From the NCBI GenBank assembly GCA_964559455.1, contig CAZLHO010000011.1:1-59636 (forward strand): a stretch of 59,636 nucleotides of DNA, in the 5' to 3' direction. Made by a program: the position numbers and the translations under genes. The notes beneath the pieces are model-generated. The model was not told the origin of the DNA. It ran no database searches and saw nothing but the letters and a program-made list of their open reading frames with translations. This stretch comes from CAZLHO01 sp964559455. GTDB taxonomy: Bacteria; Krumholzibacteriota; Krumholzibacteriia; LZORAL124-64-63. Positions within the stretch are counted from its first letter, which is position 1, and every line of letters starts with the position of its first letter. This document shows positions 43,512 to 51,086 of this stretch, in pieces.

Positions 43512-46127
43512 CTACGTAGAATCAGGACCAAAGTTGCCTTGCAAATCCACCTTCGCCGCGGGTCGGCCCGCGACCTTGAGGGCGATCAGGGTGATGTCGT
43601 CGTCGGCCTCGGTGCGGCCGCTGAAGGCCTGCAGGCGCTGGTTCATGACCTTGATCAATTCGCCGGGGGCCAGGTGATGGTGCTCGTCGAGCACTGTCTT
43701 GATCCGCTCGCGGCCGAACTGCTCGTCCTCTCCGTTGTGGGTCTCGGTCAGACCGTCGGTGTACAGGAAGAGCAGGTCGCCGGGCTCCAGCCGGGCCGCG
43801 CCCTCGGCGTACTCGCTGAACTCGAAGGCGCCGATCGGCAGTCCGCCGTCGCCGAGTTCCTCGATGGACCCGTCGCGGCGGCGCAGCAGGGCGGGGTCGT
43901 GGCCGCCCGAGCTGTAGCGGAAGTCGCGGGAGACCGGATCGAAGATCGCCAGAAAGAGCGTGGCGAAGTGCTCGGGGTTGGTGCTGGCGTGCAGGTAGCG
44001 GTTCACGCGCTCCAGGATCAGGCCGGGGGCGTCGGAACTGTCGCAGTGCGCGCGCAGCGAGGCCTGCAGGCTGGACGCGAGCAGGCTGGCGGGAACGCCC
44101 TTGCCGCTGACGTCGCTGATGACCATGGCCAACGTGCCGCCGGGCTGCTCGATGAGGTCGTAGTAGTCGCCGCTGACCTGGGCGCTGGTGATGTTGCAGG
44201 CGGCCAGCTCGACGCCCGCGACCGCCGGGATCCGGCTCGGCAACAGGCGGCTCTGGATCGTGCGCGCCAGCGAGAGCTGCTCCTCGAGCTTCTGGTTCTT
44301 CAGCTCCTCCTCGTAGAGACGGCTGTTCTCGAGCTGCAGCGCGATCTGGCCCGAGACCATCGACAGCAGCTCCAGGTCCTGGATCAGGAAGGAGTCGCCG
44401 CTGCGCTTGGGCGGCAGGGCCAGCATGCCGATCAGGCGGCCCTGGGTGGTCATCGGCACCAGCAGGGCCAGCCCCCGCTCGGCGAGCAGGGATTCCTCGG
44501 CCAGGCGCTCGGCCAGGTCGGCCTGCTCGCGGGTGGAGACCGAGCGGATCGAGGCGTCGTCGCGGACCTCGATCCAGTAGGGCTCCGGCACCTCCTCGAG
44601 GCGGCGCGCCATGGCCGGCAGGTCCATCGTCTCGGGGCAGGAGGGGGGCGCCGCGGTCCGGTCGCCGTCGGGGTCTTCGGGCCGGGCCTCGCCGGCCAGG
44701 CGCCAGGTGCCGCCGCCGTCGCCGTGCTCGCGCAGGAAGATGCCCAGGCGGGGCAGGTCCAACACCTTGCAGAGCCGGTTGCCGACGCGGTCGACCACGG
44801 CCTCGCTCTGGATCAGGCGCGGCAGTTCGCGGCTGATCTCTTGCAGCACCTGGGCCAGGTTCGATTGGCTCATGAAGAAGCGCCGGTCGAGCAGCTCCTG
44901 AAGGTGCGCGCGGGCGGGCCACAGCAGCGCCGCGATCACCAGGGTCGCCGCCGCGGCGACGAGCTGGCTGGTCTGGCCGCTGATGCTGAAGAAGACGAAG
45001 CCCAGCCCCAGGATCATCAGGAAGTAGGTCAGCATCACGGCGCCGGTCAGCGAGAAGTAGATCAGGCGCCGCTTCAGCAGCACCTCGATCTGCATCACGC
45101 GGTAGCGGGCGATGCCGTAGCCGAAGGACAGCGGGATCGCGATCAGCGGCGCCGTGCCCAGGAACGCGATGTTGGCGTCGGAGCGGCCGCCGGGCAGCAC
45201 CGTCAGCATCAGGAAGGGCAGGATCCCGCCCAGGGTGCCGTAGGTCAGGATGCGCAGGCGCCGGCGCTGCACCGGGTCGGGCTGGTTCAGATAGCTGTGC
45301 AGCAGCGCGGCCACGCCCACCGAGAAGTAGATGCCCAGGATCAGCCAGCGCGTGTTGTAGATGCGGGGCGCGTGCCCGCCGAAGAACTGGTCGATCGTGA
45401 ACTGCACGTAGAAGACCAGCGGCAGCAGGTAGAGCAGGGGCACCGTCGCCGGATGCTGCGTGATGAAGATCTTCTTCTCCGGGAAGACCAGGAAGAAGTG
45501 CAGGAAGATGATCGGCAGGAAGAAGCGCGCCAGGGCGCCGGCGTTCTGCGAGATGATGTCGCCCCAGAAGTAGCTCGAGCGGCTCAGGTTCGTCATGAAG
45601 AAGATAGCGAAGAGCAGGCTCATCAGCAGGAAGAGCTGCGCGGGCAGGTCGTTGCGGCCCTTCAGGTAGACCCAGAGGCCGATCAGCCAGTAGGCGAAGG
45701 CCAGGAAGGAGTAGTACAGGTAGAAGCGGTCCGCCGTGCGGAACTCGGCGAGCTGCACCGGCACGCGCAGCACCCGGCCGCCGCGTTCGACCAGGTAGGG
45801 CACCGTCGTGCCGACCTGCTGTCGGCTGAGCTCCTTGGCCGCGTCCTGCGGCGTCGTGACCAGGGTGGTGCCGATGCCGAGGATGGTGTCGCCCACCTGC
45901 AGGGTGGCGGTGCTGCCGTCCGCGCGGGGGAGAACCTCGACGATGCGGATGTCCGAGCGGCCCAGCAGCCAGACGGTGCCGTCGTTCGGCCGGACCTTGC
46001 GGGCGTCCAGGCCGGCGAAGAGGCACATCGCCAGCGTCAGGACCGCGCAGACCAGGTAGGCGCTGCGCGTGATCCTGAACCAGGGCAGGAAACCCTTGCG
46101 GTGGCGTCTCGGCGTCTCAGGGGCCAT
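43512..46127 (-). CDS. Membrane-bound PDZ-GAF-SpoIIE (PP2C) serine phosphatase
   Basis: 871 aa. TM helix near residues 23-40, then a PDZ-like segment (LQVGDTILGIGTTLVTTPQD, about 75-95), about eight TM helices (135-410), a GAF region (about 430-625), a coiled coil (ENSRLYEEELKNQKLEEQLS) and a C-terminal SpoIIE phosphatase: ISSAQ-like ITSAQVSGDYYDLIEQPGG, VISDVSGKGVPASLLAS, YSSGGHDPALLRR, LFLYTDGLTETHN, DDDITLIALK. The metal-binding aspartates are intact, so it is probably active on an anti-sigma antagonist-type protein. No such partner gene is adjacent. Senses an envelope or cytosolic signal; ligand unknown. Confidence 0.88.
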   Translation of the reverse strand: MAPETPRRHRKGFLPWFRITRSAYLVCAVLTLAMCLFAGLDARKVRPNDGTVWLLGRSDIRIVEVLPRADGSTATLQVGDTILGIGTTLVTTPQDAAKELSRQQVGTTVPYLVERGGRVLRVPVQLAEFRTADRFYLYYSFLAFAYWLIGLWVYLKGRNDLPAQLFLLMSLLFAIFFMTNLSRSSYFWGDIISQNAGALARFFLPIIFLHFFLVFPEKKIFITQHPATVPLLYLLPLVFYVQFTIDQFFGGHAPRIYNTRWLILGIYFSVGVAALLHSYLNQPDPVQRRRLRILTYGTLGGILPFLMLTVLPGGRSDANIAFLGTAPLIAIPLSFGYGIARYRVMQIEVLLKRRLIYFSLTGAVMLTYFLMILGLGFVFFSISGQTSQLVAAAATLVIAALLWPARAHLQELLDRRFFMSQSNLAQVLQEISRELPRLIQSEAVVDRVGNRLCKVLDLPRLGIFLREHGDGGGTWRLAGEARPEDPDGDRTAAPPSCPETMDLPAMARRLEEVPEPYWIEVRDDASIRSVSTREQADLAERLAEESLLAERGLALLVPMTTQGRLIGMLALPPKRSGDSFLIQDLELLSMVSGQIALQLENSRLYEEELKNQKLEEQLSLARTIQSRLLPSRIPAVAGVELAACNITSAQVSGDYYDLIEQPGGTLAMVISDVSGKGVPASLLASSLQASLRAHCDSSDAPGLILERVNRYLHASTNPEHFATLFLAIFDPVSRDFRYSSGGHDPALLRRRDGSIEELGDGGLPIGAFEFSEYAEGAARLEPGDLLFLYTDGLTETHNGEDEQFGRERIKTVLDEHHHLAPGELIKVMNQRLQAFSGRTEADDDITLIALKVAGRPAAKVDLQGNFGPDST

Positions 46128-46321
46128 AATTGATCCGGCGTTTCGAGGGCGATCGACGCGGTGCTGGCGGGCAGCCGCGGGTTCGGGCTCGGACAGCAGT
46201 CAAGATAACGGAAACAGGTCTTGTTTGTTCCAATTTCCGTGGGTTCCGGCATTATGCGCCGAGCAGGGGCGATCGATCAAGTGCGCTTGCCGGGCCGGCC
46301 GATCTTTCCCGGGGGATCGCG

Positions 46322-46735
46322 ATGACCTCTCCCTATGTCGATGAGACACCCCTGGCCGGCATTCCGTTGCGCCTGCGGCTGGGATCGGGACGCAGCGCGG
46401 TCTCCCTCTCGCTGCTGTCCCAGGGCCGCGACCTGATCCTGCGCGTCGGCGGCGGTTCGGCCCACGTCGGCGCCGTGGCCGTGCACCGGGACGTCGCCGG
46501 CCCTTGCCGAGCCCTGACCGTGGTGCCCGGGCACAGGGAAGGTCCCTTGGCCGAGGCCGCGGCAGCCAGGCTGGCCGCCGCCACCGGCCGCACCGTCGTC
46601 GCCGTGGTCGGCATCCATCAGGACGCAGCCACCAGGCAGGAGATCGCTCAGATCGTCGCCAACGTCGAACGCGGCGTGTCGCGCCTGCTGGCGCGCCTCG
46701 CGGCCGCGTCCCGCAACCCGGAGGAATCTCGATGA
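46322..46735 (+). CDS. LpdD-like prenylated-flavin chaperone family protein
   Basis: 137 aa. ILRVGGGSAHVGAVAVHRDV, VVPGHREGPLAEAAA and VVAVVGIHQDAATRQEIAQI match the small LpdD/gallate-decarboxylase D family (GG..HIGAV, GHKE, GIH.D). Family members mature UbiD-type decarboxylases or stand alone with no known role. No ubiD or ubiX is in the window. The ATG at 46322 follows GGGGGATCGCG. Its stop overlaps the IMPase start (ATGA), so the two are coupled. Confidence 0.72.
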   Translation: MTSPYVDETPLAGIPLRLRLGSGRSAVSLSLLSQGRDLILRVGGGSAHVGAVAVHRDVAGPCRALTVVPGHREGPLAEAAAARLAAATGRTVVAVVGIHQDAATRQEIAQIVANVERGVSRLLARLAAASRNPEESR

Positions 46736-47538
46736 CAGACGCCCTCGCGCACATCGAAAGCACCATGATCGGCTGGAAGGACGAGGTCGGCGCCATCGCC
46801 CGCGGCTTCTTCCGCAACACCGGCGATCTGGATTTCAAATACGGCCACGAGGCGATCACCGAGGCCGACCGCCGCATCGAGACGCTGCTGCGCGAGCGCA
46901 TCCGGGCCGCCTTCCCCGACGACGCCGTGCACGGCGAAGAGTTCGGCGCGACCGAGGGCGGGGGCTCGGACCGGACCTGGTACCTGGATCCCATCGACGG
47001 CACCCTGAACTTCGCGCTGGGCCTGCCCGCCTTCTGCACCTCGGTGGCTCTGCTCGAGGGCGACGAGATCCTGGCGGCCATGGTCCACCAGCCCCTGATG
47101 GACGAATGCTTCACGGCCGTCCGCGGGGGCGGGGCGCGGCTGAACGGCCGTCCCGTCGCCGTCAGCGGCCGCGACTCCCTGGGCGAGGCCGTGCTCAGCA
47201 TGCAGCTGCAGCCCGACGGCCGTTTCGTGCGCAACGCCGCGCTGCTGCAGGCCCTGCTGGACCGCTCGATGAAGATGCGCCGCCTGGGCACCATCGCGCT
47301 GGAGATGGCCTACCTCGCCGACGGCCGCTACGACGCCATGGTCGCCGGCCGGGGCTGCCCCCAGCAGCTCTACGACGTGGCCGCCGGCATCCTGCTGGTG
47401 CAGGAGGCGGGCGGGACCGTCACCGACCACCTGGGGCGGCCGTGGCGGCAGGGCAGCATGGATCTGGTGGCCAGCAACGGCTGCTTCCACGACGAGCTCG
47501 TCGGCGTGATCGTCGAGTTCGAGGGAGAGGCGTCCTAG
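46732..47538 (+). CDS. Inositol monophosphatase family protein
   Basis: 268 aa Mg-dependent phosphatase. EAITEADRRIETLLRERI, metal ligands in VHGEEFGAT and WYLDPIDGTLNFALGLP, and C-terminal QLYDVAAGILLVQEAGG. Could act on inositol-1-phosphate, fructose-1,6-bisphosphate or PAP. GGAGGAATCTCG precedes the ATG. Coupled to the LpdD-like gene; a functional link is not obvious. Its 3' end overlaps the convergent CHAT gene by 4 nt. Confidence 0.9.
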   Translation: MTDALAHIESTMIGWKDEVGAIARGFFRNTGDLDFKYGHEAITEADRRIETLLRERIRAAFPDDAVHGEEFGATEGGGSDRTWYLDPIDGTLNFALGLPAFCTSVALLEGDEILAAMVHQPLMDECFTAVRGGGARLNGRPVAVSGRDSLGEAVLSMQLQPDGRFVRNAALLQALLDRSMKMRRLGTIALEMAYLADGRYDAMVAGRGCPQQLYDVAAGILLVQEAGGTVTDHLGRPWRQGSMDLVASNGCFHDELVGVIVEFEGEAS

Positions 47539-48764
47539 AGGAATTGGAAGGCGAGGTCGCCGCAGCCGACCATCCCGAAGGCCAGCCACGCCGGATCCGT
47601 GCCGCCGGGCCCCGCGCGGCAGGCCAGGGCGGCGACGCGGCAGGCGGCCGCGACGCCGGCGCCGCCGGCCAGGGCCCGGTAGCAATCCGCGGCGAAGCGT
47701 CGGGCGACGGCGGCGTCGACCGGGGCCTGGGTGCCCAGGAAGGCGACCGAACCCGCCGCCAGGAAGCGACCGCCGAGGGCCTGCACGCTGCGGTAGCTGT
47801 TCGAGAAGACGAAGGGGGGCGCGCCGGCGGCGAAGGCCTCCGGCCGCACCGGGCCGTCCTCCAGCCTCCACTCGGCGACAGGTGCGGGCGACGGCCGCGC
47901 GCGGCGGGAACGCCGTCGCGTCGTCCGGGTCGCCACCGCGACCTCCAGCAACAGTGCGGCCACGGGATCGGCGGACGTCGCCTCGTCGGCGCCGCCCTCG
48001 GCCACGGCCAGGTTCCCCGACAGCGGCGTCTCGCCCTCAGCCGGGCGCATCCCGGCGGGCAGGCCTCCCTGCGACGGGGGCGGGGGCGCGACCGTGTTGC
48101 CGGCGTAGTGCATCCCCTGGAATCCGGGGCCGCGCCCGACGACCTCGTAGGGCGTGGGCGCCCGCTCGGTCACCGTGAGGTTGGCCAGGGGGCGTCCGGC
48201 CGGGCGTCCGGCCAGGGCGTCGCGGATCCGGTCGGCCTCGCGCTCCCTTGATTCGGCGGGCCCGGCGCTTCCCGGCAGGAAAAGGATCTCGGGCGCGGCG
48301 CAGTCCTCCGGGCGCAGCCGGTTCAGCACGTCCTCCAGGGACGCCGGACCGAGCGCGCTCTCCACGAAGGCGACGTCGTCCCGGCGGCGGCGCCAGGCCT
48401 CGGACCCCGACGGGGCCGAGGGACCGGCGCAGACCGGCGAAGTCTCGACGAGGAAGCGCAGTCCGTTGTGCATCCAGTTCCAGGGCAGGCCCAGCAGTTC
48501 GGGACCGACCCGCAGCTGCAGCCCGGCCTGGGCGTCCCCGCCGGCGCCGGGAATCGCGGCGAAGGCTCCCGGAGAGGCGGCTGCGGCGGCCCGGAAGAGC
48601 CACTGGCCGGCCTCGGCCATCAGGGGCACCCCGCGGGCGCTGTCCAGCCCGTCCCGCTCCAGGGCCTCGAGCGCGTCTTCCACCCGGTCCGCGGCGCGGG
48701 CCAGCAGCGGCTCCGCGCGCTGCGCGGCGGCGGGATCGGTCATGTCGACGGGGATCCAGCGCAT
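47535..48764 (-). CDS. CHAT-domain (caspase-like) protein lacking the catalytic cysteine
   Basis: 409 aa. The CHAT layout is visible: LLGLPWNWMHNGLRFLVE, the histidine strand GFQGMHYAGNTV (H219), and the C-terminal half with PPFVFSNSYRSV, GGRFLAAGSVAFLGTQAPVD and DPAWLAFGMVGCGDLAFQFL. In active CHAT proteases the middle motif is LNACRS or similar; here it is SNSYRS (321-326), so tyrosine replaces the nucleophilic Cys. An insertion of about 70 residues (225-295, Pro/Arg-rich) separates the two halves. Likely a non-peptidase scaffold. No partner gene of a known CHAT defence system is adjacent. Confidence 0.72.
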   Translation of the reverse strand: MRWIPVDMTDPAAAQRAEPLLARAADRVEDALEALERDGLDSARGVPLMAEAGQWLFRAAAAASPGAFAAIPGAGGDAQAGLQLRVGPELLGLPWNWMHNGLRFLVETSPVCAGPSAPSGSEAWRRRRDDVAFVESALGPASLEDVLNRLRPEDCAAPEILFLPGSAGPAESREREADRIRDALAGRPAGRPLANLTVTERAPTPYEVVGRGPGFQGMHYAGNTVAPPPPSQGGLPAGMRPAEGETPLSGNLAVAEGGADEATSADPVAALLLEVAVATRTTRRRSRRARPSPAPVAEWRLEDGPVRPEAFAAGAPPFVFSNSYRSVQALGGRFLAAGSVAFLGTQAPVDAAVARRFAADCYRALAGGAGVAAACRVAALACRAGPGGTDPAWLAFGMVGCGDLAFQFL

Positions 48765-48805
48765 GGCATCCTCGGCCGGGTTTCATGGACGGATCGGCCC
48801 CGAGA

Positions 48806-48834
48806 TTGACGCGGGGCGGAAGCTTAGGTAGTGT
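48806..48834 (+). promoter_or_regulatory. Promoter of the phosphodiesterase lipoprotein gene
   Basis: TTGACG (48806-48811), 17-bp spacer, TAGTGT (48829-48834), in the divergent gap between the CHAT and phosphodiesterase genes. Confidence 0.6.
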
Positions 48835-48882
48835 GATCGGCTGTTTCGTGAGGGAACTGAAGCCCCAGGTGGGAGGATCGGC

Positions 48883-50238
48883 ATGGACAGGATTTCGGGA
48901 CCGGAAAGACGGCTGCAGGGCCACGGAACGGTCCTGGCTCTGTCCCTGGCGGCGCTGTTGCTCGTCCTGGCCCTGGCCGGAGGCTGCGGCGCGCCCGAAC
49001 CCGACGCCCGCGGCTTCGTGCTCGTGGGCCTCGACGCCGCCGACTGGTCGGTGGCCGATTCCCTGGTCGCCGCCGGCCGCATGCCTCACCTGCGGTCCGT
49101 GATGGACCGGGGAGCCTCGGGCACCTTGATGAGCTACGTGCCTCTGCAGAAGTCCCCGGTGATCTGGTCCAGCGTGGCCACCGGACTGGAGCCCGGCGCG
49201 CACGGGATCGGCGGCTTCCCCGGCGAGGGCGCCAAGGGCGGCCGCGGGGCCCGCAGGGGCACGAAAACCTCCGACTGGTCGGCGCCCGCCTTCTGGGACA
49301 TCGCCGCCGCCGCCGGCCTGCGCAGCGCCGTGCTCGGCTGGTGGATCACCTTCCCCGCCCGCGAGATCGCCGGCGTGATGGTCAGCGACCACCAGACCTA
49401 CGCCTACGACAGCTGCTGGCGCAGCGAGATGGGCATGGTCCGGCCCGACTCGCTGCGCGAGGCGCTGGCCGAACTGCGGGTCGACCCCATGCAGATCGAA
49501 CTCTCGGAACTGGACCGCTTCCTGGATCTCGAGGTCCTCGCCGGGCGCGAAGAGGCCTACGCGAAGGAGCTCGGCGAGCTCAAGGCCGTCTACGCCGCCG
49601 ACGTCACCTACGCCCGTCAGGCCGTCTGGCTGGCCGAGCACGGCAGCTACGACATCTTCGTGGTCTACTTCCGCGGCCTGGACCTGATCGGCCACCGCTT
49701 CTGGCGCTACTACGAGCCCGCCAAGGTGGTCGGCGGCGTCGATCCCGAGGCCGTGGCCATCCTCGGCCGCATCCTGCCCGAGTACTACGCCTTCTCGGAC
49801 GAATTGCTGGGCCGGGTGCTGGCCGCCCTGCCCGACGAGGAGACCGTCGCCGTGATGTCCGACCACGGTTTCTACGGTCCGCGCTACGAAGGGAACCGCG
49901 CCATGCGGGGCGTGGCCGAGCATCGCCCGCAGGGGATCATCGCCCTGCGCAGCCCCCTGCACGAGGCCGGGGCGCGCTTCGACCGGATGGACATCCGCGA
50001 CGTCACGCCGACCCTGCTGGCCCTGGCCGGGCTGCCGCCGAGCGCCGAGATGTCCGGCGGGATCTTCACCGGCGGGATGAACGGGGGAGGGCTGAAACGC
50101 GTCGAGCGCCTGGAGGCCGAGCTCATCGAGAGCTACGCGCCCCTGCGCCCGCACGTCGGACCCGAGGACAGCGTGGGGACGGATCCGGAACTCGAAGATG
50201 CAGTGCGGCGCCAACTGGAATCATTGGGCTATATCTAG
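48883..50238 (+). CDS. Alkaline-phosphatase-fold phosphodiesterase lipoprotein
   Basis: 451 aa. Signal sequence with lipobox LALAGGC. Type I phosphodiesterase/nucleotide pyrophosphatase signatures: VLVGLDAADWSVADSLVAAG, MPHLRSVMDRGASG, KSPVIWSSVATGLEPGAHGI, VVYFRGLDLIGHRFW, VAVMSDHGFYGP and MRGVAEHRPQGIIALRS. Metal ligands (D in GLD, the T/S nucleophile region SPVIWSS, DH in SDHGF, and H in AEHRP) appear present. Releases phosphate or phosphoryl groups in the periplasm; substrate unknown. GGGAGGATCGGC precedes the ATG. Confidence 0.87.
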   Translation: MDRISGPERRLQGHGTVLALSLAALLLVLALAGGCGAPEPDARGFVLVGLDAADWSVADSLVAAGRMPHLRSVMDRGASGTLMSYVPLQKSPVIWSSVATGLEPGAHGIGGFPGEGAKGGRGARRGTKTSDWSAPAFWDIAAAAGLRSAVLGWWITFPAREIAGVMVSDHQTYAYDSCWRSEMGMVRPDSLREALAELRVDPMQIELSELDRFLDLEVLAGREEAYAKELGELKAVYAADVTYARQAVWLAEHGSYDIFVVYFRGLDLIGHRFWRYYEPAKVVGGVDPEAVAILGRILPEYYAFSDELLGRVLAALPDEETVAVMSDHGFYGPRYEGNRAMRGVAEHRPQGIIALRSPLHEAGARFDRMDIRDVTPTLLALAGLPPSAEMSGGIFTGGMNGGGLKRVERLEAELIESYAPLRPHVGPEDSVGTDPELEDAVRRQLESLGYI

Positions 50239-50266
50239 AGCCCCGGAAAACGCCGCGCCGGGCATG

Positions 50267-50286
50267 AAAAAAGCGCCCGGAGGCGC
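50267..50286 (-). terminator. Terminator of tRNA-Leu
   Basis: Minus strand: GCGCC (50286-50282)/GGCGC (50277-50273) stem with a 4-nt loop followed by six T (50272-50267), 24 bp past the tRNA 3' end. Confidence 0.75.
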
Positions 50287-50310
50287 CTGGGGAGCGGGAG
50301 TTCTGAGAAG

Positions 50311-50397
50311 TGGTGCCCGGAGGGAGACTCGAACTCCCACGAGGAAAACCTCACTACGACCTGAACGTAGCGCGTCTACCAATTCCGCCATCCGGGC
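50311..50397 (-). tRNA. tRNA-Leu (anticodon CAG)
   Basis: 87 nt including an encoded CCA (50313-50311). Acceptor GCCCGGA/TCCGGGC, D-loop AATTGGTAGACGC, anticodon arm CTACG-TTCAGGT-CGTAG, long variable arm (class II) and T-arm GGGAGTTCGAGTCTCCC. Own promoter and terminator are visible. Confidence 0.97.
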
Positions 50398-50455
50398 ACG
50401 CACTGTGCGTCTCGCGAAGCCCATGGGATCGTGTCCTCTTGCTCCGCGGGCGATG

Positions 50456-50484
50456 AATCTAGTCGTTGGATCGGGCCCTGTCAA
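50456..50484 (-). promoter_or_regulatory. Promoter of tRNA-Leu
   Basis: Minus strand: TTGACA (50484-50479), 17-bp spacer, TAGATT (50461-50456). Start near 50449, about 50 nt before the mature 5' end. Confidence 0.7.
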
Positions 50485-50586
50485 CCCGCCGGTGCTTTTC
50501 CGGGGCTTGTCACGAGGCGGGCGGGGAGCTAGCTTCGCGATCCGCGGACCGCAGATTGCGACGGAACCCGGAAAGAGCGGATGCAG

Positions 50587-51057
50587 ATGGCCAAGGCCCC
50601 GGAAAGCGGCGTCAAGATCATCGCCAAGAATCGGAAGGCTTTCCACGAGTACGAGATTCTCGACAAGTGGGAGGCCGGCATCGTGCTGCTGGGCACCGAG
50701 GTCAAGTCGCTGCGGGCCGGGAAGTGCAATCTGGGCGACTCCTACGCCGAGATCCGCGACGGCGAAGCGTGGCTGGTCAAGATGCACATCGGGCCTTATG
50801 ATCAGGCGAACCGGATGAACCACGAGCCCTTCCGCCGGCGCAAGCTGCTGCTGACGCGCCGCGAGATCCGCAAGCTCAGGCCGCGGATCGAGGAGAGGGG
50901 CCTGACCCTGATACCGCTGGTGATCTTCTTCCGCAAGGGATTGGTGAAGGTCGAGATCGGACTCGGCCGCGGGAAGAAGCTGCACGACAAGCGAGATTCG
51001 GCGGCCAAAAAGGATGTCGACCGCCGGATCCGGCGCGAACTGGGTCGCCGCGGCTGA
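50587..51057 (+). CDS. smpB: SsrA-binding protein SmpB
   Basis: 156 aa. Delivers tmRNA to stalled ribosomes. IIAKNRKAFHEYEILDKWEA, GIVLLGTEVKSLRAGKCNL, HIGPYDQANRMNHEPFR, RKLLLTRREI, LVKVEIGLGRGKKLHDKRDS and the basic C-tail are all standard. ATG at 50587 (MAKAP) chosen to match SmpB N-termini; the ATG at 50581 would add two residues. tmRNA itself is not in the window. Confidence 0.95.
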   Translation: MAKAPESGVKIIAKNRKAFHEYEILDKWEAGIVLLGTEVKSLRAGKCNLGDSYAEIRDGEAWLVKMHIGPYDQANRMNHEPFRRRKLLLTRREIRKLRPRIEERGLTLIPLVIFFRKGLVKVEIGLGRGKKLHDKRDSAAKKDVDRRIRRELGRRG

Positions 51058-51086
51058 GCGCGGCGAACCCGGCTGAACGGAGCGCA

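Noticed and set aside
47535..50238. Defence island built around the CHAT protein
   Set aside because: Neighbours are an IMPase, an LpdD-like protein and a lipoprotein phosphodiesterase; no effector, TPR partner or mobile element is adjacent, and the CHAT Cys is missing.
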